From Streptomyces sp. NRRL B-24085 (GTDB lineage: Bacteria; Actinomycetota; Actinomycetes; Streptomycetales; Streptomycetaceae): a stretch of 64,000 nt of DNA. Below, piece by piece: positions 53,909-61,632 of the stretch. Within the stretch, counting starts at the first letter, position 1. Every line of letters begins with the position of its first letter. The DNA lies in contig NZ_LJBR01000015.1 in NCBI RefSeq assembly GCF_001282115.1, positions 1-64,000 of the forward strand, in the 5' to 3' direction. A model generated the notes under the pieces. It did not search any database. It was not told the DNA's origin and saw only the letters and a program-made list of their open reading frames with translations. The position numbers and the translations under genes are program-made.

Positions 53909-55333
53909 ATGCGCCGTTCGAAAATCGTCTGTACTCTCGGCCCCGCGGTCGACTCCCACGAGCAACTGGTCTCGCTGATCGAAGCCGGCATGAACGTGGC
54001 CCGTTTCAACTTCAGCCACGGCTCGCACGCCGAGCACCAGGGGCGGTACGACCGTGTCCGTGCCGCCGCCAAGGAGACCGGCCGGGCCATCGGTGTCCTC
54101 GCCGACCTCCAGGGCCCGAAGATCCGCCTCGAGACCTTCGCCGAGGGTCCGGTCGAGCTGGAGCGCGGTGACGAGTTCGTCATCACCGTCGAGGACGTCC
54201 CCGGTGACAAGACCATCTGCGGGACGACCTACAAGGGCCTGCCCGGTGACGTCTCCCGCGGCGACCAGATCCTCATCAACGACGGCAACGTCGAGCTGAA
54301 GGTCCTGGACGTCGACGGTCCCCGGGTCAAGACGATCGTCATCGAGGGCGGTGTCGTCTCCGACCACAAGGGCATCAACCTGCCCGGCGCCGCCGTGAAC
54401 GTCCCGGCGCTGTCCGAGAAGGACGTCGAGGACCTCCGTTTCGCGCTGCGCATGGGCTGCGACATGGTCGCGCTGTCCTTCGTCCGGGACGCCAAGGACG
54501 TGGCCGACGTCCACCGTGTGATGGACGAGGAGGGCCGCCGGGTCCCCGTCATCGCCAAGGTGGAGAAGCCGCAGGCGGTGGACAACATGGAGGACGTCGT
54601 GATGGCGTTCGACGCCGTCATGGTGGCCCGTGGCGACCTGGCCGTCGAGTACCCGCTCGAGAAGGTCCCGATGGTGCAGAAGCGCCTCATCGAGCTGTGC
54701 CGCCGCAACGCCAAGCCGGTGATCGTGGCGACCCAGATGATGGAGTCGATGATCACCAACTCCCGTCCCACCCGCGCCGAGGCCTCCGACGTGGCCAACG
54801 CGATCCTGGACGGCGCGGACGCGGTCATGCTGTCGGCGGAGTCCTCGGTCGGCGCGTACCCGATCGAGACCGTGAAGACGATGTCGAAGATCGTCACCGC
54901 GGCCGAGGAGGAGCTGCTCTCCAAGGGCCTGCAGCCCCTCGTCCCTGGCAAGAAGCCCCGCACGCAGGGCGGTTCGGTGGCCCGCGCGGCCTGCGAGATC
55001 GCCGACTTCCTGGGCGGCCGCGGCCTGGTGGCCTTCACCCAGTCCGGCGACACCGCCCGCCGTCTGTCGCGCTACCGCGCCCAGCAGCCGATCATCGCCT
55101 TCACGACGGACGAGAACACCCGCAACCAGCTGGCTCTCAGCTGGGGCGTGGAGTCCCACGTGGTCCCCTTCGTGAACACCACGGACGAGATGGTCGACAT
55201 GGTCGACCAGGAGATCGCCAAGATCAACCGCTTCAACCCGGGCGAGATCGTCATCATCACGGCCGGCTCGCCCCCCGGCGTCCCGGGCACGACGAACATG
55301 CTCCGGGTGCACCACATCGGCGGCGCGCAGTAG
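53909..55333 (+). CDS. pyk: Pyruvate kinase
   Basis: 474-residue pyruvate kinase making ATP and pyruvate from phosphoenolpyruvate. Motifs: MRRSKIVCTLGPAVDSHEQL, MNVARFNFSHGSHAEH, the B domain 70-165, the active-site MVARGDLAVEYPLEKVPMVQKRLI, and the effector-domain region FTQSGDTARRLSRYRAQQPIIAFT. ATG 53909. Has its own promoter and a strong terminator, so it forms a single-gene unit downstream of ackA. Confidence 0.97.
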   Translation: MRRSKIVCTLGPAVDSHEQLVSLIEAGMNVARFNFSHGSHAEHQGRYDRVRAAAKETGRAIGVLADLQGPKIRLETFAEGPVELERGDEFVITVEDVPGDKTICGTTYKGLPGDVSRGDQILINDGNVELKVLDVDGPRVKTIVIEGGVVSDHKGINLPGAAVNVPALSEKDVEDLRFALRMGCDMVALSFVRDAKDVADVHRVMDEEGRRVPVIAKVEKPQAVDNMEDVVMAFDAVMVARGDLAVEYPLEKVPMVQKRLIELCRRNAKPVIVATQMMESMITNSRPTRAEASDVANAILDGADAVMLSAESSVGAYPIETVKTMSKIVTAAEEELLSKGLQPLVPGKKPRTQGGSVARAACEIADFLGGRGLVAFTQSGDTARRLSRYRAQQPIIAFTTDENTRNQLALSWGVESHVVPFVNTTDEMVDMVDQEIAKINRFNPGEIVIITAGSPPGVPGTTNMLRVHHIGGAQ

Positions 55334-55348
55334 GCCTTTCTTGTACGA

Positions 55349-55388
55349 CACCGAGGGCGCTCCCCTGTGAAGGGGAGCGCCCTCGGTG
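55349..55388. terminator. Bidirectional terminator after pyk
   Basis: CACCGAGGGCGCTCCCCT pairs perfectly (18 bp) with its complement around a GTGA loop. It lies 15 bp past the pyk stop and about 20 bp past the end of the convergent immunity-like gene. No T-tract. Confidence 0.85.
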
Positions 55389-55408
55389 CCGTCGCAGCCG
55401 GGGGGGGG

Positions 55409-55987
55409 TCACGGCAGTCGTTCAGCCACCTGCACCCACTCCTCGACCTCGCTCCAGCGGGGATGATCCGCAAGGAGGCCGGCCAGCGGCCTCACCGTGG
55501 CGAGCAACCGCCGGATCATCCGAAGCGCCAGGATCTGCTCACGGTTGGCGAGAATCTCCTCGGGTTCGAGCTCCCGCCACCACGAGGCCAGCCGGACGGC
55601 CTCCTCCACGCTCACGGGCATGGCTGCGAGCGCGCGTTCCAGCACGGTCTCGGGGTCGAGCAACGCGACACCCTCGCGCGGCCCCATGTGGTCCAGGAGC
55701 CAGGACCGCAGCCACAGGTCTCGCAGCAGCCACTCGTTGCGCTGTTCCCCGACGGACCGCTCGGCGGCCGCCAGCAGCGCCGCCCACGCGACCCCGATCT
55801 CGCGCCACTGCTCGTCGGTCAGCCAGGTCGGCCCGCTCGGACTGATCTGAAGCCGGGCGGCGAACTGCTGGGCCGCGGCCATCCACTGGCTCACGTCCCC
55901 GTCGACCACGGCGACGCCCGGCGCCGACCAGCGGCGCACATGGCCGTCGAGATCGAGCCGGAACAGGTCATCGAAGACTCCGGTCAC
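55409..55987 (-). CDS. Probable immunity protein of the adjacent polymorphic toxin
   Basis: 192-residue soluble, Trp- and Leu-rich helical protein starting (GTG) MTGVFDDLFRLDLDGHVRRW, without a signal peptide or membrane segment. No family recognised. The GTGA overlap with the toxin stop couples its translation to the toxin's, and immunity genes are normally placed directly downstream of the toxin, so this role is inferred from position, size and cytoplasmic nature. It would neutralise the released C-terminal toxin domain. A run of nine G follows its end (55400-55408). Confidence 0.6.
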   Translation of the reverse strand: MTGVFDDLFRLDLDGHVRRWSAPGVAVVDGDVSQWMAAAQQFAARLQISPSGPTWLTDEQWREIGVAWAALLAAAERSVGEQRNEWLLRDLWLRSWLLDHMGPREGVALLDPETVLERALAAMPVSVEEAVRLASWWRELEPEEILANREQILALRMIRRLLATVRPLAGLLADHPRWSEVEEWVQVAERLP

Positions 55988-58900
55988 GGGAACACAACCC
56001 CAGCCGCCTCGAACAGCTCCCTACCGAGCTGCTCGGCTCCGCCGCCCGGAGCCCAGAACGGGTCGCCCTGTTTGAAGAAGTGACCGCTTCGGGCGTTGAT
56101 CTCCACCCCAAAGTACTGACCACCGCCCCGAACCACGGAGGCCTCGCCCGCAGCCCGCACTGCGGCCCCACCGCTGAGCACGGGGTGGGAGAGCTCGGCA
56201 CCCTGCACGATCTTCGGCATGATCACCAGCTCTCCGTCCTGTAGCACGGCCCACTTGATCAGTTCGCCGTCCATGTCGAGGTACTTGTCCCAGTTCGCGG
56301 ATCCCGGCTTGGCGGGCCGGATACCGAGCCGTTCGGCAAGGGCGAGTTCCTCTGCGAGCGTGGCAGCCCCGTTGTTCGGCCAGATCCGACAGGCATTGTG
56401 CACCAGCACCCGGGAGGCACCCACGAAATAGGTGTGGTCTCCCTCAACCTCGAAGTTGAACACCTGGACCGGTGCGCGCTTCACCGAGACCGACTCGACC
56501 CGCGCTCCCTTGCCATCCAGGGTGGTCAGCCAGTCGCCGGGACGCAGTGCTCGGGCGCCCGTCCAACCCTTACCCCGCACCCAGAAGGGGTGCTCGGTCG
56601 TGGCCCGGAGGGTCTCCATGCCGATGTCGACGGAGACAAGGGCGTCGGTGGTGCGCTGCATGACCCCGGCGACCGTGCGCAGTCGGCGCTCGCCCGTCTC
56701 CGGGTCCTGCGCCCAGACCCGGTCGCCCGCCCGGATCTCCTCGATCGGCTTGGTGCCGTGTTCGGTGGCGACCTCGGTGCCAGCCGGGAAACACATCGAC
56801 TGCAAGGCCTGCCGACCGATGCTCTCCAGTCTGGCCGCGGCGGACGCCGACATCCCCGAGCCGCGGAGCCCCCAGATGGCACGGCCGATCCCGGTCCCGC
56901 CGCGCATCGCGGTGCGGACCGCGAAGGCCGCCTCCGCCGCCTTCACCAGCAGGCCCGGGATGATGATGCTGCCGAACAGCCAGGCGCAGCTGCTGAGCTT
57001 GCGCTTGTAGCAGCCGACGATGTCCGCCACGGCTCCGGTGGCGACAGCCTTCAGGACGGACTCGGTGAGCTTGATCCCGTCGATGTGGACGTTCTCCTCC
57101 TTGAACTTGACGTCCAAGGGAGAGCTCGTGAGGTAGTCGCGCTGGATCGACGAGCCGCAGTGGGCTCGGTCCACACCGGGCAGCGGGCAGGACTCGACGT
57201 AGAAGTCCATCTCGCCGTAGATGTGGAACTCGAGGTCGATCTCGCAGCCGATGTCGCCGCCGGAGTGGCTGCCCACGCAGTCGCTCAGCGGGTTGATGTC
57301 CACCCTGGAGTCGCCGCTGGGCTTCATCACGACGCCCTCGACGCCGGTGCCGCCGCCGTCGGCGGTGCGCTCCTGCTCCTTGCGGTCCTCGAAGTCGACC
57401 TGCTGGGTGCGGATGGCGGCCTCGGCGGCCTCCACGGCGAGGTTGCGGGCGTTGGCCGCGGCGGCCTCGGCCTCGGTCGCGTCCCGTTCCGCCTTGTCGG
57501 CGACGGACCGCGCGGCGGACGCGTCGGCCTCGGCCGCGTCGGCCGCGCTGCGGGCGCTCGCCGCGTCCCGCTCGGCGGCGTCGGCGGAGGCGTCCGCGTC
57601 GGTGGCGTGGCCGTCGGCCGCGGTGGCCGCGGTCTGCGCGGCGGCAGCGTCGGCCTCCGCCTGCTTGTCGTACTCGACGGTGTTGGCCTCGGACCGCTGA
57701 GCCGCCTTGGCGGAGGCCGTCGCCGCGTCGGACGAGGACTGCGCCGCCGCAGCGGAGGCGGTGGCCTGCGCAGCCCACTCCGCCGCGTTCGCCGCCGCCT
57801 CGGCAGCCGCCTTCGCGTCGGCGTTCGCCTGGGCCGCCAGCGCCTTTGCCTCGGCGGCCGCCTTCTTGGCCTGCGCCGCCTTGGCGTTGGCGACGGCGAC
57901 CTGCTGCTGGGCGGCCGTCTTCGCGGCCTGACCGGTCAGTACCGCGAGACCCGCCGAGGAGTCGGTCTCCGCGTACGGGGAGCCCAGCTCGATGGCGTCG
58001 TTGGCGGGTTTGACGACCTTCGCTGCCGAGTCCCGCGCGGCCGCGGCGGCCTGCGCGGTGGAGTAGGCGTGCCCGGCGGTGCGGATCGCGTCGGCGCCGG
58101 CGAGCGTGGCTTCGGAGCGGGCGACCAACGCGTCACCGCGCGCCTTGGCGGCGGCCTTCTGCGCGGTCTCGGCCTCGGCCTTGGCGGCGATCGCGTTCCA
58201 CTTGGCGGCCCGCGAGGCGGCGATCGCGTCGGCGGCGGCCGCATGCGCCTTGGTGACGGCGGCCCCGGTGATGGCGACATCGCGCTGGGCGCCGTCCGCG
58301 GCGGCCTGGGCGCGCTTGGCCGCTCCCTGGGCCCTGGTGGCCGCCTCACGCGCGTTGGTGGCCGCCGCGGTGGCCTCGTTCGCCGCCTGGCGGGCCTGCG
58401 TGGCCGCGGCCGTGGCGTCGTCGGCCGCCGAGCGGGCCTTGGTGGCGGCCTGCCGGGCCTCGATGGCGTCGGCGGTGCCGTCCACGGCAGCGAGCAACGC
58501 TTCCGCGGCCTCCGCCTTGGCGACCAGCGCGTCACGGCGGTCCTCGGCGGCGAGCGCGCCGTTACGGGCCCTCTGTGCCCGGTTCTCGGCGGCGAGCGCG
58601 GCGTCCTTCTTGTCGGCGGCCGTGCCGCCCGCGGCCTGCGCGTCGGACAGTTTGTCGGCGGCGATCTGCCGCTGGGACTGCGCGCGGGCTTCGGCGTCGT
58701 GCGCCTTGTTGCGCTCGGACGCGGCGAGGTCCGCCTGCGACTTGGCGTAGTCCCGCTCGGCCTCGGCCTTCTGCCGCTTGGCCTTCGCGTCGGCCGCCGC
58801 GTTCTTGGCGGTCTGCTCGGCCGCCTTCGCCTTGTTCTCCGCGGCCTTGGCCTCGGAGGCGTGCTTGGCCGCCTCCTCCGCCTGGGCGGCTGCCCCCTCC

Positions 58901-60378
58901 GCGGCGGCCTTGGCCTGGGCCTCGGCCTCCTGCGCGGCGATGCGCCGGAACTCCGCCTTGGCCGCGTGGGCCTGGGTGGTGGCGAGGGAGTCGAGCGTCT
59001 TGCTGTCGGCGGCGGAGGCCCGGGTCGCGTTGAACGCCGTCTCCACGGCCTTCGCCGCGGCCTGGGTGGCCGCCGCCGACGCCTTGGCGACCTGCGCCGC
59101 CTGCTGGCCGTACAGCAGACCCCGGCCGCGCGGCAGTCCGGCCGCGTCGGCGATGCCGTACGCCTGCGTCTGTGCCTGGGTCACCGCGTCGGCCTGGGTC
59201 TTGGCGGACAGCGCGGCGCGGGAGGCGACGTAGAGGCGTCCGCCGGCCCGGCCCTGGGCGTCCGTGATCCACTTCTTGACCTTGGTGAACTCGGCCGTGG
59301 TCGGGTAGTCGTTCGGGTGGTCGGCGGGCTTCTGACCGGTCCAGTAGGCCTGCCAGTCCGTGAGCCGGCTCGCGATCAGCGACTGGCCGAGGGCCTCACC
59401 GAGTGCCTGCGAGGCAGTCGACAGGTCCGCGTTGGCCTGCTTCTCGGCCCGGATGATGGCGTCCCGCTGGGTCTTCTGCCCGTCGATCTCCGCCTGCCAC
59501 TCGGTGTGGGCGGTGGCGATCTCGTCGCCGAGCACCTGGTGCGGGTCCTGGGGGTCGGTGTACGCGCAGGACGCGAAGCGGGCCTTGAGGTTCTCCACGT
59601 CGATCCGGGACTCCATCGAGGCCGGGTCGGGAGCGGTGGTCGGAAAACCGCCGTACTGGAGGAAGAGCCGGGCGTCGTCGGCGTACATGTCGTGCATGAA
59701 CTGCAACGACTCCCACGCCTGGCGGTCCTCGTAGTCCTCGTAGGCGTCCGGCGAGTAGCGGGCCTTGTAGACGGCGGTGGCGGCGTCGACGGACGTCTTG
59801 TTCGCCAGGGGGTGCGGGTCGACGTAGAAATCGTCTTCGTGCTTCCAGAACTCAGCGGCGACCCAGGACCCCAGACCGATCTTGTCGAACGGGTCGTCCT
59901 TGGCCTCGACCCACGTGAAACCGGTGACGGTGTAGGGCGGCGGCTGCTCTTCGACGGAGAGAGACGCCTCCCACACCTCGGGGCGGCCCGAGAGCTCGTC
60001 CAGCTTGGCGTCCGCGGCGGCCTTGTCCTTGCTGTACGCCTTGTGGAGCGCGGTGTCCTTCCAGTACTCCGGGTCGGCTGCCGTGTGCAGCTGGTCCTCG
60101 GTACCGATGAGGCCGGCCCGCGCGGTCTCCTTCATCGCGGGGCCGCCCTTGCGCAGGACTCCGCTGAGGAGGCACTGCTCCTGGCGGACGCGTTCGGCGG
60201 CCTTCGCGTCGAAGACGGTGGGGACCGGGTCGGCGGTGCTCGCGGTCCGCTCGGACTGGCTGGTGACGTCGGGGAGTTGACCGCCCGTCACCGCGATCGC
60301 GCCGGCGACGGCCATCGCGGTCAGGGGCAGGAAACGGGTTCTCGCGAGGAGCCCCCGTCTGCGTGCGTTCGTACGCAT
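55984..60378 (-). CDS. Secreted polymorphic toxin: Ala-rich coiled coil, Hint domain, C-terminal toxin
   Basis: 1464 residues. The signal peptide (1-~35, RRRGLLARTRFLPLTAMAVAGAIA core) is followed by a globular region (60-380) with several Cys, then a very long Ala/Lys/Glu/Asp coiled coil (about 390-1030) with EAxAxAK heptads. Next come a domain with paired Cys and a hydrophobic stretch near 1140-1170. A Hint self-processing domain spans about 1196-1328: it opens CFPAGTEVATEHGTKPIEEI (C1196), contains TTEHPFWVRGKGW and ends YFVGASRVLVHN. The C-terminal 136 residues (1329-1464) are the presumed toxin, with SHPVLSGG (H1398), AAGEASV (E1412) and INARSGHFF (N1428, H1433). Starts at ATG 60378. Second gene of a three-gene operon. 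Confidence 0.85.
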   Translation of the reverse strand: MRTNARRRGLLARTRFLPLTAMAVAGAIAVTGGQLPDVTSQSERTASTADPVPTVFDAKAAERVRQEQCLLSGVLRKGGPAMKETARAGLIGTEDQLHTAADPEYWKDTALHKAYSKDKAAADAKLDELSGRPEVWEASLSVEEQPPPYTVTGFTWVEAKDDPFDKIGLGSWVAAEFWKHEDDFYVDPHPLANKTSVDAATAVYKARYSPDAYEDYEDRQAWESLQFMHDMYADDARLFLQYGGFPTTAPDPASMESRIDVENLKARFASCAYTDPQDPHQVLGDEIATAHTEWQAEIDGQKTQRDAIIRAEKQANADLSTASQALGEALGQSLIASRLTDWQAYWTGQKPADHPNDYPTTAEFTKVKKWITDAQGRAGGRLYVASRAALSAKTQADAVTQAQTQAYGIADAAGLPRGRGLLYGQQAAQVAKASAAATQAAAKAVETAFNATRASAADSKTLDSLATTQAHAAKAEFRRIAAQEAEAQAKAAAEGAAAQAEEAAKHASEAKAAENKAKAAEQTAKNAAADAKAKRQKAEAERDYAKSQADLAASERNKAHDAEARAQSQRQIAADKLSDAQAAGGTAADKKDAALAAENRAQRARNGALAAEDRRDALVAKAEAAEALLAAVDGTADAIEARQAATKARSAADDATAAATQARQAANEATAAATNAREAATRAQGAAKRAQAAADGAQRDVAITGAAVTKAHAAAADAIAASRAAKWNAIAAKAEAETAQKAAAKARGDALVARSEATLAGADAIRTAGHAYSTAQAAAAARDSAAKVVKPANDAIELGSPYAETDSSAGLAVLTGQAAKTAAQQQVAVANAKAAQAKKAAAEAKALAAQANADAKAAAEAAANAAEWAAQATASAAAAQSSSDAATASAKAAQRSEANTVEYDKQAEADAAAAQTAATAADGHATDADASADAAERDAASARSAADAAEADASAARSVADKAERDATEAEAAAANARNLAVEAAEAAIRTQQVDFEDRKEQERTADGGGTGVEGVVMKPSGDSRVDINPLSDCVGSHSGGDIGCEIDLEFHIYGEMDFYVESCPLPGVDRAHCGSSIQRDYLTSSPLDVKFKEENVHIDGIKLTESVLKAVATGAVADIVGCYKRKLSSCAWLFGSIIIPGLLVKAAEAAFAVRTAMRGGTGIGRAIWGLRGSGMSASAAARLESIGRQALQSMCFPAGTEVATEHGTKPIEEIRAGDRVWAQDPETGERRLRTVAGVMQRTTDALVSVDIGMETLRATTEHPFWVRGKGWTGARALRPGDWLTTLDGKGARVESVSVKRAPVQVFNFEVEGDHTYFVGASRVLVHNACRIWPNNGAATLAEELALAERLGIRPAKPGSANWDKYLDMDGELIKWAVLQDGELVIMPKIVQGAELSHPVLSGGAAVRAAGEASVVRGGGQYFGVEINARSGHFFKQGDPFWAPGGGAEQLGRELFEAAGVVFP

Positions 60379-60412
60379 GGGAAACCTGTCTGTGAGGACG
60401 ACGGGAGGGGGC

Positions 60413-61336
60413 TCAGAACAGCAGGTTGTACTGGGTCCAACCGCTGGTGCCGATCTGCGTGCGGGCGCCGAAGGGGGCGCTCGCGGTGCCGGTCCCCTTG
60501 TAGAGCCACAGGGCGCCCGCCGTGTCGACGGCCATCAGGTCCGCCTTGCCGTCACCGGTGTTGTCGCCGGTCGACACGACCGCGGTGTAGTCCTTCCAGC
60601 CGCTCGTGGCCGCGGTGATGCTGGTGCCGAGCACCGCGTCGGCCGTGGCCTTGCCGGTGCCGGGGTAGATGAGCAGGCTGCCCGCGCTGTTGCGGGTGAC
60701 GAGGTCGGCGATGCCGTCGCCGGTGTAGTCGCCGCGCCCGGCGATGACGCTCATGCCGTTCCAGCCGGTGGAGTCCTTCATCCGGACCCGGGCGGAGAGG
60801 GTGCCGTCGGCCTTGCCCTGGTAGAGCCACAGCTGGCCGTCGGTACCGCGGGCGACCAGGTCGGGCTGGGCGCTGCCGGCCATGTTGCCGACGGAGACGA
60901 GGAGGTTGTACTGGTCCCAGCCGGTGCCCAGCACCTTGGTGTCGTTGCCGCGTTCGGCGGTGTAGTAGAGAGTGCCGCCGATCCGGAAGTACAGGTCGTT
61001 GCCCCGGCCGTTGTCGGAGATGTCGGCCTGGACGAGCGCGGTGGCCACGGAGTAGCCGGTGCCGAGGTCGGCGCGAGCCTTCCAGCCGCCGGCGCCCTTG
61101 GCCTCGTAGTCCCAGAGGTGGCCGTCCTTTCCGCGGGCGAGGAGCGGCAGCAGGTCGGTGCCGTCGGCGGCGGCCTGCTGGAGGAGGGGGGCGCCGTCGG
61201 TGGGGACCGCTGCCGCGGCATCCGGTCCGGGTGGCTCGGAGTGCGCTGTCGTGAGCGCGACCACAGTGGTCACGGCGCCCGCGAGAGCGAGGGCGGCCGC
61301 CCTGCGCAGGGGGCGGCTGAGGGAGATGCGTATCAA
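60413..61336 (-). CDS. Secreted FG-GAP/VCBS-like beta-propeller protein
   Basis: 307 residues. Signal peptide at about 1-32 (RRAAALALAGAVTTVVALTTAHS). The rest is repeats of about 45 residues: LLPLLARGKDGHLWDYEAKG, QPDLVARGTDGQLWLYQGKA, IADLVTRNSAGSLLIYPGTG and KADLMAVDTAGALWLYKGTG, each with a D-G-x-x-D calcium-type loop (GDYTGDGIADL, GDNTGDGKADL). TTG 61336 start, no strong ribosome site; a later start cannot be excluded. It ends 34 bp before the toxin gene on the same strand, so it probably belongs to the toxin operon, perhaps as a surface or adhesin partner. Confidence 0.85.
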   Translation of the reverse strand: MIRISLSRPLRRAAALALAGAVTTVVALTTAHSEPPGPDAAAAVPTDGAPLLQQAAADGTDLLPLLARGKDGHLWDYEAKGAGGWKARADLGTGYSVATALVQADISDNGRGNDLYFRIGGTLYYTAERGNDTKVLGTGWDQYNLLVSVGNMAGSAQPDLVARGTDGQLWLYQGKADGTLSARVRMKDSTGWNGMSVIAGRGDYTGDGIADLVTRNSAGSLLIYPGTGKATADAVLGTSITAATSGWKDYTAVVSTGDNTGDGKADLMAVDTAGALWLYKGTGTASAPFGARTQIGTSGWTQYNLLF

Positions 61337-61632
61337 GGCGAGAGGTTCCCGTCGGTGGGGCCGGCGGGGACCTGCACGCGCTCACCAAGACGCCGTGAAC
61401 ACAGGTCAGGTGTTCCCCGGTGCCGCCCCCGCGCCGCGTATGGTCATGTCCACGGCAAGAACACCGTATGGGAACTATGTGGATTCTGTGAAGGGATTTT
61501 CGGGAGGACAGGAACTTCAGGACAGCCTTTTCGCGCCAGAGAGGCGGCTTCCCGCGGCTGTGCCCCGCCGGGGCGGGCCCGGCGGGGCACAGTCTTTCCG
61601 CGGCTCCCGGAAGGGTTCGTGAGGGGCGTCGG
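61337..61632. promoter_or_regulatory. Region upstream of the toxin operon
   Basis: 296 bp. Bases 61440-61540 are notably A+T-rich for this genome (AAACTATGTGGATTCTGTGAAGG-like, with GGGATTTTC) and probably hold the operon promoter. On the minus strand TTCACA followed 16-17 bp later by CATACG is a weak candidate. The left end carries the terminator of the next gene. Confidence 0.4.
61558..61592. terminator. Terminator after Ser-rich protein gene
   Basis: CTGTGCCCCGCCGGG pairs perfectly with CCCGGCGGGGCACAG (15 bp, 5-nt loop), 41 bp beyond the stop of the minus-strand gene. The plus-strand side has TCTTTCC. Confidence 0.8.

Noticed and set aside
56398..60618. Very long plus-strand open frame (about 1400 codons) opposite the toxin gene
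   Set aside because: It is antisense to the Ala-rich coding sequence; repeated GCG/GCC codons read backwards give Gly/Arg/Val-rich nonsense without domains or a ribosome site.
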